Numbered from the stretch's first letter, positions 1-8,019 are shown. The stretch is DNA of 64,000 nt from Lachnoclostridium sp. (GCA_021770065.1 JAETRR010000022.1:17979-81978); one strand, 5' to 3'. Notes: a model not told the origin generated them from the letters alone. Translations and numbers: made by a program.

Positions 1-627
1 CTTTTGCTGACTGGGTTTTGTTATTATATGGTGTATCGCTGTTTTTCCGACTGTACTACAGCGGAAATGCAGCAAATGTTTTTGGTTTTCATTCCGATCT
101 TGATGAACTTTATTATGAGTGAGTACATTAATATGATTGCATTTGATTACCAGCATGTGGTCTTAGAGGAGGACGGATCTTTCGAGTATCTGCTCAGTCA
201 CTGGCAGCTGCTTGCTATGCATCTTTTGGGACTTTTGAGCCTGTTCTGCATCTTGTTCTCTTATAAGAAATTGCAGCAGAATTTCTGTCTCAGCACTGAA
301 ATTTCGTTGCTGGAGCAGGAAGAACATTCCCTGAACCTGTATGTGGAGGAGGCGAAGACCCGTCAGGCAGTCAGAAGCCTGGATGCCGGTATGGAAAAAT
401 ATATTCGTGTGTCCGGACGTATCCAGGGAGACTTCCTTATGATGGAAATAGAAAACAGTTTCCATGGAAAAGGCGCGTTCAAAAAAGGGACAGGTCTGTC
501 GAATGTAAAGAAGGTGGCTGCCGGCAATATCAAATTGAAGGAGGAAAATGCTTATGGCAATGCAGGCTCTAAGACAGGCTGGAAGAACTCTGATTCCTTT
601 ATTTACAAATCCCCTTGCATAAGTTAA
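1..627 (+). pseudogene. AgrC-like sensor histidine kinase remnant, internally deleted
   Basis: The reading frame is open from the window edge, so the 5' end lies outside. The N-terminal part has hydrophobic segments typical of membrane sensor kinases. It continues into a linker (EEAKTRQAVRSLD) that in AgrC/GHKL kinases precedes the phospho-accepting histidine helix. The sequence then jumps to the C-terminal ATPase: 'MMEIENSF' and 'GTGLSNVKK' resemble the late G-box of HATPase_c. The DHp histidine and N-box region are missing, and the last 40 residues lose family similarity. I infer a large internal deletion plus a 3' frameshift, so it is unlikely to be a working kinase. No partner regulator is visible in the window. 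Confidence 0.6.
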
Positions 628-673
628 AATAAAATAATGAATATTTATGCAAAAACAAAAGGAGAAATGTAAG

Positions 674-2176
674 ATGAACTACGGATGGCTGAGCCTTCTT
701 CCGCCGATTGTTGCGGTCGTGATGGCAATTAAGAGCAGGAATGTGATTTTGTCGCTGTTTTGCGGCGGTTTTGTGGGAACCATGATATTCTGTATGGGGA
801 ATCCCTTTATGGCCGTGAAATCTATGATCGGAGATTATTTCTTTGTACAGCTTACCGATTCCTACAATGCAGGCGTGATTGTACTCGTGATTTTTATCGG
901 AGGCTTTATTAAGCTGATGGAGAAGTCGGGCGGCGCCCAGGCATTCAGCAGGTTTGTTTATCGTTTTGTGAACACCGGCCTGAAGGCTCAGATGTGTGCC
1001 TGGGCAGGCGGAATTCTGATATTCTTCTCGGATTTGGGCACGCCCCTTTTGGTGGGGCCTGTATTCCGGCCCTTGTTCGACAAGCTGAAGATATCCAGAG
1101 AGAAGCTGGCCTGGATTCTGGATTCCACTTCCTCTCCGGTGGCGATTCTGATCCCTTTTATCGGATGGGGCGTATATATTATGGGACTTATACAGGCTGA
1201 ATTTGAGAATCTGAACATAAGCCAGTCGGATTATACTACCTTTGTACAGGCGATTCCTTTTCAGATTTATGCAATCCTGGCGATTCTGATGATTCCGCTG
1301 ATTGCATTTACGAAAAAGGATTTTTCACAGATGCGTAAGGCAGAGAAGAGGGCTTTGGAGCGTAATTTTGCGGAAGATGACAGGGGCTCGGATGTCAGCG
1401 CCGATGCTTCAGAAGGTTACTCTATTAAAAATGCCCGTCCCTCTATGGTGATTCTGCCCATCGTGGTTGTGTTTGTTACGCTGTTTGCCACACTGGCGCC
1501 TTTGGGATTTCCCTTTCAAAAGGTCGATGGCAACGCTTTCCGTGTGGCATTGACTATGGGATATTTCTTCGGGGCTCTGGTGCTGATGGCGCTGATTCGT
1601 ATCTATAAGGTAAAAACCTTCCAGGAGACCTTTAAACTCTATGTAGACGGTATGAAAGGAATGACGGATGTGGCGGTTACGCTGGTTCTTGCATGGTCCC
1701 TGGGCAGCATGATCAGCGGACTTGGCACGGCGGATTTTATCGTAGACGGAATGAAGGCCGTTCATTTCTCGGCAGGGCTGATTCCGGCAGCTATCTTTCT
1801 TTTCGGAACCTTTGTATCCTTTTCCACGGGAAGCTCCTGGGGAACCTTTGCCATTATGATGCCTCTTGCAATTCCTATGGCGCATGCATTTTCCATTCCC
1901 TATGCCATTGCAGTGGGAGCGGTGCTGTCCGGCGGGCTTTTCGGGGATCACTGTTCCCCGATCTCCGATACTACAATTCTTTCCTCTGCCGGGGCGGAGT
2001 GTGATCTGGTGGAGCATGTAAAGACACAGCTTCCTTATGCAGTGGTGAACGGGGTGATTGCATTTGCGGCATATCTGTTTGCCGGCTTTACCGGAAGCAG
2101 TCTGGCTGCAGTGCTGGCTGTGGCGGCGCTGGCAGGAGTGGTGTTTGTCTGGAATAGGAAGGAAATAAATCAGTAA
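674..2176 (+). CDS. Na+/H+ antiporter, NhaC family
   Basis: A 500-residue polytopic membrane protein of the NhaC/ion-transporter superfamily, expected to exchange Na+ (or an organic acid or amino acid) for protons at the cytoplasmic membrane. About a dozen hydrophobic segments are visible, with family-typical stretches such as 'FSDLGTPLLVGPVFRPL', 'STGSSWGTFAIMMP' and 'SGGLFGDHCSPISDTT'. The ATG at 674 is preferred over the in-frame ATG at 647 because aaaaggag at 657-664 is spaced correctly for it. A hydrophilic, acidic loop lies near residues 210-250. The substrate cannot be assigned from sequence. It stands alone, followed by a hairpin repeat element that can also act as its terminator. Confidence 0.85.
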   Translation: MNYGWLSLLPPIVAVVMAIKSRNVILSLFCGGFVGTMIFCMGNPFMAVKSMIGDYFFVQLTDSYNAGVIVLVIFIGGFIKLMEKSGGAQAFSRFVYRFVNTGLKAQMCAWAGGILIFFSDLGTPLLVGPVFRPLFDKLKISREKLAWILDSTSSPVAILIPFIGWGVYIMGLIQAEFENLNISQSDYTTFVQAIPFQIYAILAILMIPLIAFTKKDFSQMRKAEKRALERNFAEDDRGSDVSADASEGYSIKNARPSMVILPIVVVFVTLFATLAPLGFPFQKVDGNAFRVALTMGYFFGALVLMALIRIYKVKTFQETFKLYVDGMKGMTDVAVTLVLAWSLGSMISGLGTADFIVDGMKAVHFSAGLIPAAIFLFGTFVSFSTGSSWGTFAIMMPLAIPMAHAFSIPYAIAVGAVLSGGLFGDHCSPISDTTILSSAGAECDLVEHVKTQLPYAVVNGVIAFAAYLFAGFTGSSLAAVLAVAALAGVVFVWNRKEINQ

Positions 2177-2235
2177 GTTTAGCTGGTTACTGTTCTTTGT
2201 TCACTGCAGGTAATGATATTTTGTATACTGGGAGT

Positions 2236-2366
2236 TGTCTTGAAATAAGGCAGCAGACTTTTCTATATCCCCGGCGATAAGGAATCCTCCCGCTTTGCGA
2301 GTTCCTCCTTATCACAACGGTTCACACATCCGTACACTGGATACCAGAAAAGTCTGCTGCTTTTTT
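2236..2366. repeat. Palindromic intergenic element, copy A (also terminator-like)
   Basis: The arms GCAGCAGACTTTTCT at 2250-2264 and its exact complement at 2346-2360 enclose about 80 bp. An inner hairpin lies around gataaggaa...ttccttatc. The right arm runs directly into a T tract (2361-2366), so on the plus strand it should also terminate nhaC transcription. The outer segment (ctgtct...aaataaggcagcaga) resembles copies D and F. The inner segment ending in acactggata resembles the type-2 arm of copy E. I therefore place it in the same repeat family, as its most divergent long copy. Confidence 0.65.
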
Positions 2367-2404
2367 CTTTTTATAAAAATGTACGATAAAAAGTTACAGT
2401 GCTA

Positions 2405-2433
2405 TTGACAAAAGAATATCTATATGATATTAT
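2405..2433 (+). promoter_or_regulatory. Sigma-A promoter of the SPFH gene with overlapping TGATAT repeats
   Basis: TTGACA (2405-2410), a 17-bp spacer, then TATTAT (2428-2433). The -10 region is embedded in a repeated TGATAT...TTTGATATCA motif (2424-2443). This could be an operator, plausibly for the ribbon-helix-helix protein encoded two genes down. Confidence 0.7.
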
Positions 2434-2464
2434 TTTGATATCAAAAAGAACGGAGGATGTTTTT

Positions 2465-3493
2465 ATGAAGGAAAAAATTTTGAATCATAAGAAAAACGGT
2501 TTAGTTATGCTGATTCTGATTATCCTGTTGTATGCGGCGGGAATCGGATGTCTGGTATTAGGAGCCAATTTATCGGATGACGGTGCCGGAGCTCTCGCGG
2601 TACTGCTGATTGTGACAGGAGCTGTCTGGATTGCCGTGGGCTGGATTCCGCTGCTGGGCCTGAAGATTTTGAAACCTCAGGAAGCATTAGTTCTCACGCT
2701 GTTCGGAAATTATGCGGGCACCTTGAAGAAGGAAGGCTTCTATTATGTAAATCCATTCTGCAGCGGTGTGAATCCGGCTGCAAAGACAAGGCTGAACCAG
2801 AGCGGAGATGTGGACGGAGGTTCCAGTGTTCCTTTGAAGCTCGCTTATGGCCAGGCATCTGTCAGCAGTGAGGGAAGCAGCAAAAAGATTTCCCTTAAGA
2901 TTATGACGCTGAACAACAGCCGTCAGAAGATCAACGACTGCCTGGGCAATCCGGTAGAGATTGGAATAGCCGTTATGTGGCGCGTGGTGGATACAGCCAA
3001 GGCCGTATTTAATGTAGACAATTATAAGGAATACCTTTCCCTCCAGTGCGACAGCGCCCTCCGGGATATTGTGCGGATCTATCCTTATGATGTTGCGCCC
3101 AATGTGGATACCACGGGGGACGGCATAGCCGACGAGGGAAGCCTTCGGGGTTCCAGCGAGATTGTAGCCTCCCGTATCCGCAATGAGATTCAGCAGAAGG
3201 TGTCAGAAGCCGGCCTGGAGATTCTGGAAGCGCGGATTACTTATCTGGCTTATGCCCCGGAGATTGCGGCTGTCATGCTGCAGAGACAGCAGGCTTCCGC
3301 TATTGTGGATGCGCGGAAGATGATTGTGGACGGAGCTGTCGGGATGGTAGAACTTGCCCTGGAGCGCTTGAATGAGAAGCATACAGTGGAGCTGGATGAG
3401 GAACGTAAGGCGGCGATGGTATCCAATCTCCTGGTAGTTCTTTGCGGAAATCATGACGCACAGCCGGTTGTGAATTCCGGAAGCCTGTATTAA
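2465..3493 (+). CDS. SPFH/Band 7 domain membrane protein
   Basis: A 342-residue protein with two N-terminal hydrophobic helices (about residues 10-60) followed by an SPFH/Band 7 domain ('[30 protein letters not shown]'-type entry) and a C-terminal helical region ('[22 protein letters not shown]'). Proteins of this class form membrane-bound oligomeric scaffolds. The exact role of this bacterial subgroup is not known. The ATG at 2465 is chosen because cggagg at 2450-2455 precedes it; an upstream in-frame start at 2399 would fall inside the promoter. It is followed after 2 bp by a ribbon-helix-helix gene and then a strong terminator, making a two-gene unit. Confidence 0.85.
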   Translation: MKEKILNHKKNGLVMLILIILLYAAGIGCLVLGANLSDDGAGALAVLLIVTGAVWIAVGWIPLLGLKILKPQEALVLTLFGNYAGTLKKEGFYYVNPFCSGVNPAAKTRLNQSGDVDGGSSVPLKLAYGQASVSSEGSSKKISLKIMTLNNSRQKINDCLGNPVEIGIAVMWRVVDTAKAVFNVDNYKEYLSLQCDSALRDIVRIYPYDVAPNVDTTGDGIADEGSLRGSSEIVASRIRNEIQQKVSEAGLEILEARITYLAYAPEIAAVMLQRQQASAIVDARKMIVDGAVGMVELALERLNEKHTVELDEERKAAMVSNLLVVLCGNHDAQPVVNSGSLY

Positions 3494-3495
3494 TC

Positions 3496-3699
3496 ATGGC
3501 AGATGCGCAGAAAAAACAGATTCCCCTTCGCCTTTCTGCAAAGCTGTACGGTGAAATTGCCGCCTGGGCAGAGGACGATTTCCGCTCGGTCAACGGGCAG
3601 ATCGAATATCTTCTATCCGAATGTGTACGCCAGAGGAAGAAGAACGGGAAATATGTATCAGAGGAGCTGGATAAGCCTCTGGACATTGAGATTGAATAA
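3496..3699 (+). CDS. Ribbon-helix-helix (Arc-like) DNA-binding protein
   Basis: A 67-residue protein. The N-terminal stretch 'KKQIPLRLSAKLYGEIAAWAEDDFRSVNGQIEYLLSECV' has the beta-alpha-alpha pattern of MetJ/Arc repressors, with alternating polar residues on the strand (QIPLRL) and the 'SVNGQIEYLL' second helix. The gene starts 2 bp after the SPFH stop codon with no strong Shine-Dalgarno site of its own, so translational coupling is likely. I infer that it autoregulates the operon by binding the TGATAT repeats at the upstream promoter. The acidic tail (EELDKPLDIEIE) is not part of the fold. Confidence 0.8.
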   Translation: MADAQKKQIPLRLSAKLYGEIAAWAEDDFRSVNGQIEYLLSECVRQRKKNGKYVSEELDKPLDIEIE

Positions 3700-3748
3700 A
3701 ATTGGTTTGGATATGAGTGTTCCGGAAGTGTATTACGGAGCCGGAATC

Positions 3749-3800
3749 AAAAGCAGCTGCAGGGAAAGGCCGCAGGCCCCTTTCCCTGCAGCTGCTTTTT
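3749..3800 (+). terminator. Intrinsic terminator of the SPFH/RHH unit
   Basis: A near-perfect stem, AAAAGCAGCTGCAGGGAAAGG paired with its complement around a short loop (ccgcagg), ends in a T tract. The flanking A and T tracts make it able to work in both directions. Confidence 0.9.
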
Positions 3801-3805
3801 ACAGC

Positions 3806-3834
3806 TTGCGAAAGCCATATAAATGGGCTATAGT
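3806..3834 (+). promoter_or_regulatory. Sigma-A promoter for the small protein/PPTase genes
   Basis: TTGCGA (3806-3811), a 17-bp spacer, TATAGT (3829-3834), immediately downstream of the preceding terminator and about 30 bp before the next start codon. Confidence 0.65.
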
Positions 3835-3865
3835 AGAAAGGAAGTAAAAGCTGGGGAGGGCATTT

Positions 3866-4063
3866 ATGAAATTTAAAGAGAAGTATCTGGCAGGTGAGAT
3901 CCCGTTTGAAGAGATTGATACTTATATAGAAGCATGGGGCAGCAGCGACGAACCCTGTACTCTGCGGGAATATCTGGGGCTCAATGAAGAGGAAGAGGAT
4001 GTCTGGATCACGGACAGTGAGGAAGCATTGGAAGAGATGCTTCACAGGCAGAAAAAGCGGTAG
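3866..4063 (+). CDS. Small acidic protein of unknown function
   Basis: A 65-residue, strongly acidic protein ('MKFKEKYLAGEIPFEEIDTY...EWGSSDEPCTLREYLGLNEEEEDVWI'). A good Shine-Dalgarno site (ggggagg, 3852-3858) precedes the ATG. It is 4 bp upstream of the phosphopantetheinyl transferase gene and on the same transcript. I recognise no domain. Its conserved-looking length and spacing suggest a real gene, possibly a partner of the transferase, but that is inference. Confidence 0.65.
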   Translation: MKFKEKYLAGEIPFEEIDTYIEAWGSSDEPCTLREYLGLNEEEEDVWITDSEEALEEMLHRQKKR

Positions 4064-4067
4064 ACTT

Positions 4068-4691
4068 ATGGTGCGTGTATATTGGGCGGAGATACCGGAT
4101 AAAGAGAACGGACCAAAGACTCAGTCAAAATGGGCCCACAGGCTTTTTGAAACGGTTCTTCAAAGAGAGTACCCTTCTCTGAGCAGCCCTGTTCTGCTGG
4201 AGAAGGATGAGAATGGAAAGCCGTTTCTTGCGGAGTATCCAGAGATTTATATGAACCTTTCCCACAGCGGAAGATATGCGGCCTGTGCCCTGGGGGAAAA
4301 ACCGGTTGGTATAGATATAGAATGCAGGAGAAGCCGGAGGAAGCCGGAGCTTGTGATAAAAAAATTTCATCCTGAGGAACAGAAGCTTTATAAAGATACG
4401 GGGGAAGCGGAGAGGGAAAGGCTGTTTTATGATTTATGGGTATTGAAGGAAAGCTTTATGAAGGCAGAGGGAACAGGGCTTTTAATCCCTTTAAATTCCT
4501 TTTACATGGAGGAAATCAGTAAGGGAAGGGGAAAGGTCGTGCAGAACCGAAATCATAAAAACTATTATTATATGCTTTACCATTTAAAGGATATGCCGTT
4601 TAGTCTTGCGGCCTGCTCGGAGGAAGCTGTTTTTGCGGAGGAACCGGTTCGGACGGCCTTAAGTTTTTCGGTGCTGCCGGTCACGGAGTGA
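4068..4691 (+). CDS. 4'-phosphopantetheinyl transferase, Sfp-type
   Basis: A 207-residue enzyme that transfers the phosphopantetheine arm of CoA onto a serine of carrier proteins. Family signatures are present: 'KPFL...MNLSHSGRYAACALG', the Mg2+-binding 'VGIDIE' and the catalytic 'WVLKESFMKAEGTG' (W-x-x-K-E-x-x-x-K). The ATG at 4068 follows the previous stop by 4 bp. An in-frame start at 3984 would overlap the upstream gene and adds a non-homologous leader. No carrier-protein or polyketide/NRPS gene is in the window, so the substrate is unknown; it may serve the fatty-acid acyl carrier protein. Confidence 0.88.
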   Translation: MVRVYWAEIPDKENGPKTQSKWAHRLFETVLQREYPSLSSPVLLEKDENGKPFLAEYPEIYMNLSHSGRYAACALGEKPVGIDIECRRSRRKPELVIKKFHPEEQKLYKDTGEAERERLFYDLWVLKESFMKAEGTGLLIPLNSFYMEEISKGRGKVVQNRNHKNYYYMLYHLKDMPFSLAACSEEAVFAEEPVRTALSFSVLPVTE

Positions 4692-4764
4692 GCAGTAACT
4701 TTTCAGCATTTGGATCTGGTTTTTTGACTGTCAGTCTGATAGAATGAACAAGAGGTGATAGAAG

Positions 4765-5547
4765 ATGAAACGAAAGAAGAAAAGACGTGTACCGGTGGTT
4801 CTGATTGCAGCGCTTATTGTGTGCCTGGGCATGGTGATTTACTGCGGAAGCCAGCTGGCCGGTATTTTTCTGGAATATAAGGAAGGGACGGACGAGTATG
4901 ACGATCTCAAAAAGTATGTAGAGAAAGAAGTTCCAGATGCGGCATATGGGGAAGAGGCTTCGGATGAAGGAGAAGAAGAGGTACGTGAACAGCGGATCGC
5001 CTTTGAAGAGCTGAAGGAGCAGAACGAGGATGTGGTCGGCTGGATAGAGATTCCGGATACGGAGATCAGCTATCCTCTGATGCACGGAGAAGACGATCAG
5101 TATTACTTAAAGCATACCTTCAGCGGCAATACGAACAGTGCCGGAAGCATTTTTATAGAGGCCTTGAATAAACCGGATTTTTCGGAGAGGCATACCATAA
5201 TCTATGGACATAATATGAAGAACGGTTCCATGTTCGGCAGCCTCAAAGAGTACCGCAATGCATCTTACCTGGTGGATCATCCGATGGTTTACATAGATCT
5301 GGAGGACGGAACCCATGCCTATGAGATTTTTTCCTGTTACGAAACTCCGGCAAACAGCAATACCTATACCATAGGCTTTGCTTCACAGCCGGACGGGCGG
5401 TATGAGCAGTTTGTGCAGACGCTTAAGAACAGCTCTGCGTATGATACAGGGATTGAGGTATCCAAAAACGACAGAGTGATCACCCTCTCTACCTGTACAA
5501 AGAGAAGTGAGAATCGTTTTGTAGTACATGCAAAGAGAATTTATTAG
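4765..5547 (+). CDS. srtB: Class B sortase
   Basis: A 260-residue membrane-anchored cysteine transpeptidase that cleaves a sorting motif on secreted proteins and attaches them to peptidoglycan. A basic N-terminus and one membrane helix (about 10-30) precede an acidic linker. The sortase barrel carries His149 ('IIYGHNMKNGSMFG'), Cys244 ('LSTCT') and Arg251 ('ENRFVVHAK'), the full catalytic triad. The segment between the domains ('DVVGWIEIPDTEISYPL') is typical of class B. No substrate with an NPQTN-like motif lies nearby. The Shine-Dalgarno site aagaggtg precedes the ATG. Confidence 0.9.
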   Translation: MKRKKKRRVPVVLIAALIVCLGMVIYCGSQLAGIFLEYKEGTDEYDDLKKYVEKEVPDAAYGEEASDEGEEEVREQRIAFEELKEQNEDVVGWIEIPDTEISYPLMHGEDDQYYLKHTFSGNTNSAGSIFIEALNKPDFSERHTIIYGHNMKNGSMFGSLKEYRNASYLVDHPMVYIDLEDGTHAYEIFSCYETPANSNTYTIGFASQPDGRYEQFVQTLKNSSAYDTGIEVSKNDRVITLSTCTKRSENRFVVHAKRIY

Positions 5548-5561
5548 AAAGAAGGGACAGC

Positions 5562-6284
5562 ATGACAACAGAGGAACGAATCGGACGTTTGAAGGAATAT
5601 GTAGAGGAAAGCAGCCGGATTGTATTTTTCGGAGGAGCCGGAGTCTCTACGGAGAGCGGCATCCCGGATTTCCGCAGTACGGACGGATTGTATCACCAGG
5701 AATGGAAGTATCCGCCGGAGACCATTTTAAGCCACAGCTTTTTCGTGAGTAATACAGAAGAGTTTTACCGGTTTTACAAGAAGAAAATGCTGTGTCTGGA
5801 TGCAAAGCCGAATGCGGCCCATAAAAAGCTGGCGCAGCTTGAGGAAGAAGGGAAACTGACCGCGGTTGTAACCCAGAATATCGACGGTCTGCATCAGCTT
5901 GCAGGAAGTAAGAAGGTATATGAGCTCCATGGGTCCGTACATCGGAATTACTGCCAGAAATGCGGTAAATTTTATGATGCCGGATATATGCTCAGGGCAG
6001 AGGGCGTGCCCCACTGCGAGTGCGGCGGCTTGATTAAGCCGGATGTGGTTCTCTATGAAGAAGGGCTCGACAACCGCACTGTTCAGGGGGCGGTGGAAGC
6101 CATTGCCCGGGCGGATCTTCTGATCATCGGTGGAACATCGCTTGCGGTGTACCCTGCGGCGGGATTGATTGATTATTATACGGGAAAGCATCTGGTCGTG
6201 ATTAACAGGGCAGCCACTCCCAGGGATAAACATGCGGATCTGCTCATACAGGCTGATATAGGAGAGGTGCTGAGTGGAATATAA
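5562..6284 (+). CDS. cobB: NAD-dependent protein deacylase, sirtuin (CobB/Sir2)
   Basis: A 240-residue cytoplasmic sirtuin that removes acyl groups from lysines using NAD+. Visible motifs are the NAD-binding 'GAGVSTESGIPDFRS' (26-40), 'TQNIDGLHQ' (105-112), the catalytic His123 in 'ELHGSV', and a four-cysteine zinc site (C131, C134, C152, C154; 'CQKCG...CECGG'). The length fits class III/U bacterial sirtuins. The gene lies 14 bp after the sortase, and its last codons overlap the DUF951 gene, so it is probably co-transcribed with both. Confidence 0.93.
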   Translation: MTTEERIGRLKEYVEESSRIVFFGGAGVSTESGIPDFRSTDGLYHQEWKYPPETILSHSFFVSNTEEFYRFYKKKMLCLDAKPNAAHKKLAQLEEEGKLTAVVTQNIDGLHQLAGSKKVYELHGSVHRNYCQKCGKFYDAGYMLRAEGVPHCECGGLIKPDVVLYEEGLDNRTVQGAVEAIARADLLIIGGTSLAVYPAAGLIDYYTGKHLVVINRAATPRDKHADLLIQADIGEVLSGI

Positions 6285-6456
6285 AGTAGGAGATATCGTA
6301 AAGATGAAAAAGCAGCATCCCTGCGGAAGCCAGGAGTGGGAGATTCTCCGGGTGGGAGCGGATTTCCGCTTGAAATGCCTGGGCTGCGGCCATCAGATTA
6401 TGATTGCCAGAAAGCTGGTGGAGAAGAACACCAGAGGACTTCGCGGGCCGGAATAA
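6274..6456 (+). CDS. DUF951 family protein
   Basis: A 60-residue protein starting 'MEYKVGDIVKMKKQHPCGSQEWEILRVGADFRLKCLGCGH', the standard DUF951 form, with Cys residues (C17, C35, C38) that could bind metal. It begins at GTG 6274 inside the sirtuin stop region (11-bp overlap), with ggagagg at 6261-6267 as its ribosome-binding site. Its function is unknown. It is the last gene before a 246-bp palindromic element. Confidence 0.88.
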   Translation: MEYKVGDIVKMKKQHPCGSQEWEILRVGADFRLKCLGCGHQIMIARKLVEKNTRGLRGPE

Positions 6457-6466
6457 CGCCGTCTGC

Positions 6467-6712
6467 CCGTAACGGTTCAGCCAGGCAGCAGCGCAGGCAG
6501 GCCGACAGGCTTTTCCAAATATCAAGTGTACGGCTGTTCACGAACATACTGTTTGGTTTGGACGAACATTACCTTAAAATGTCTAAGTATTTTTCAAAGT
6601 TTATAAGGTAATGTCCGTCCAAAACAGACAGTGTGTACGTGAACCGTCCGAACACGGATATTGGAAAAGCCTGTCGGCCTGCCTGCGCTGCTGCCTGGCT
6701 GAACCGTTACGG
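6467..6712. repeat. Palindromic intergenic element, copy B (about 246 bp, longest)
   Basis: A nearly perfect palindrome. The left arm from 6467 and the complement of the right arm ending at 6712 are identical for about 50 bp (ccgtaacggttcagccaggc... to ...aggcttttcca). They then stay similar for another 55 bp up to ggacattacctta. The inner right arm, read on the minus strand, carries the family type-1 core (TGTTCGGACGGTTC ... GTACAC). The left arm carries type-2 (AAGTGTACGGCTGTTC). Loop: 20-30 bp of AT-rich DNA around 6575-6605. No coding frame is supported. Confidence 0.85.
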
Positions 6713-6750
6713 TTTGTCCCTTTTTGTATGCGGATTTTTTGGAAAAGCAC

Positions 6751-6779
6751 TTGAATTTCCCGGAAAAATATGTTATAGT
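6751..6779 (+). promoter_or_regulatory. Sigma-A promoter of rpsF-ssb-rpsR
   Basis: TTGAAT (6751-6756), a 17-bp spacer, TATAGT (6774-6779). The resulting leader of about 70 nt contains a short hairpin (ttccttc gca gggaggaa, near 6808-6828) just before the Shine-Dalgarno site. Ribosomal protein S6:S18 leaders regulate this operon in other bacteria, but I cannot assign the consensus here with certainty. Confidence 0.75.
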
Positions 6780-6854
6780 TTGAATTCGTGATAGAATATT
6801 CATTTCCTTGTTTCCTTCGCAGGGAGGAAGCCAGAGACCAAAAGGAGGTAAAGC

Positions 6855-7142
6855 ATGAACAAGTATGAATTAGCATTGGTTGTGAATGCAAAGGTAGAAG
6901 ATGACGTAAGAACAGCTACCGTAGAGAAGGCAAAAGAGTACATTGCCCGTTACGGCGGAACTGTGACCGAGGTTGAGGACTGGGGCAAGAAGAGACTTGC
7001 TTACGAGATTCAGCACATGAGAGAAGCATACTACTACTTTATTCAGTTTGACGCAGATACAACCTGCCCGGCTGAAGTGGAGAGACATGTTCGCATCATG
7101 GAGAATGTTGTCCGCTATCTGTGTGTTCGCAAAGACGCATAG
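6855..7142 (+). CDS. rpsF: 30S ribosomal protein S6
   Basis: A 95-residue S6 protein that binds with S18 on the platform of the small subunit. It begins 'MNKYELALVVNAKVEDD' and contains 'GGTVTEVEDWGKKRLAYEIQ', 'EAYYYFIQFDA' and 'ENVVRYLCVRKD', all typical of S6. A strong aaaggagg precedes the ATG. It is first in the classic rpsF-ssb-rpsR operon with its own promoter and terminator. Confidence 0.97.
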   Translation: MNKYELALVVNAKVEDDVRTATVEKAKEYIARYGGTVTEVEDWGKKRLAYEIQHMREAYYYFIQFDADTTCPAEVERHVRIMENVVRYLCVRKDA

Positions 7143-7178
7143 ACTGAGGTTTTAACCGGAAAGTAGAGGATTGTTAGT

Positions 7179-7634
7179 ATGAATAAAGTGATTTTAATGG
7201 GACGTTTGACGCGTGATCCGGATGTGCGCTACTCACAGGGTGAGAATGCCACGGCGGTAGCAAGATATACACTGGCCGTAGATCGGAGATTCCGCAGAGA
7301 CGGAGATCAGACTGCCGATTTTATCGGTTGTGTATCCTTTGGGAGACAGGCGGAGTTTGCAGAGAAGTATCTGCGCCAGGGTACCAAGATTGCGATTACC
7401 GGACGGATTCAGACCGGAAGCTATACCAACCGTGAGGGACAGAAGGTCTATACCACGGATGTAGTGGTAGAGGAGCAGGAGTTTGCAGAGAGCAAGGCAG
7501 CGGCAGGCGAGCACAGCGGCGGCTATCAGCAGCAGAATTCCTTCCATCAGAGCATGCCGGAGCCATCTGCGGCAGCCGGCGACGGCTTTATGAATATCCC
7601 GGACGGTATTGACGAGGAGCTGCCCTTCAACTAA
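7179..7634 (+). CDS. ssb: Single-stranded DNA-binding protein
   Basis: A 151-residue SSB. The OB-fold covers about residues 1-105 ('MNKVILMGRLTRDPDVRYS...', 'TADFIGCVSFGRQAEFAEKYLRQG', 'GRIQTGSYTNREGQKVYTTDV'). A flexible Gln/Ser/Gly-rich linker follows, then the acidic tip 'DEELPFN' that recruits replication and repair partners. Between S6 and S18 it is co-expressed with ribosomal proteins, as in most Firmicutes. The start is at ATG 7179. Confidence 0.97.
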   Translation: MNKVILMGRLTRDPDVRYSQGENATAVARYTLAVDRRFRRDGDQTADFIGCVSFGRQAEFAEKYLRQGTKIAITGRIQTGSYTNREGQKVYTTDVVVEEQEFAESKAAAGEHSGGYQQQNSFHQSMPEPSAAAGDGFMNIPDGIDEELPFN

Positions 7635-7678
7635 CAATCGCGGAATGAAAAGAGAGATTATATAAGGAGGTAACGGCC

Positions 7679-7945
7679 ATGGCTTACACAAAATCCGACA
7701 AAGGCGATGCTCCCATGAGAAGAAGAGGCATGGGGCGCAGAAGAAAGAAAGTCTGCGTATTCTGCGGAAAAGAGAACAATGAGATTAATTATAAAGATGT
7801 GAATAAATTAAAGAGATACGTTTCTGAGAGAGGAAAGATTCTTCCCCGCAGAATCACAGGAAACTGTGCAAAGCATCAGAGAGCGCTTACGGTTGCTATT
7901 AAGAGAGCGCGTCATATCAGCTTGATGCCCTATGTAATGGATTAA
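7679..7945 (+). CDS. rpsR: 30S ribosomal protein S18
   Basis: An 88-residue S18 that pairs with S6 in the 30S platform. The core '[45 protein letters not shown]' is characteristic. Cys residues in 'VCVFCG' and 'NCAKH' show it is the zinc-binding (C+) form. A basic N-terminal extension ([12 protein letters not shown]) is typical of clostridial S18. aaggaggtaa precedes the ATG, and an intrinsic terminator follows within 12 bp. Confidence 0.97.
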   Translation: MAYTKSDKGDAPMRRRGMGRRRKKVCVFCGKENNEINYKDVNKLKRYVSERGKILPRRITGNCAKHQRALTVAIKRARHISLMPYVMD

Positions 7946-7956
7946 CCAGAAGAGAT

Positions 7957-8009
7957 AAAAAGACTGCCATATAAACAGGGATTACTGTTTATATGGCAGT
8001 CCTTTTTAT
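7957..8009 (+). terminator. Terminator of the rpsF operon (bidirectional)
   Basis: The 17-bp stem GACTGCCATATAAACAG with its exact complement around a 6-nt loop, flanked by A and T tracts. It lies between convergent rpsR and the gntR-type gene and can serve both. Confidence 0.93.
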
Positions 8010-8019
8010 ATGCAGAATT

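Noticed and set aside
1409..2017. Long minus-strand open frame inside nhaC
   Set aside because: It has a Cys/His/Arg-rich composition typical of the antisense of a membrane gene, no ribosome-binding site, and complete overlap with a clear gene.
2236..2366. Copy A as only a simple terminator
   Set aside because: It does end in a T tract and may terminate, but its length, inner hairpin and similarity to copies D, E and F place it in the repeat family.
4765..5547. Pilus or cell-wall protein substrate gene next to sortase B
   Set aside because: No neighbouring exported protein ends in an NPQTN/LPxTG-like motif plus membrane tail. The SGNH hydrolase at 16532-17956 has a C-terminal anchor but no sorting motif.
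6467..6712. Coding frames on both strands within palindrome B
   Set aside because: The frames are mirror images produced by the inverted repeat and have no ribosome site or coding character.
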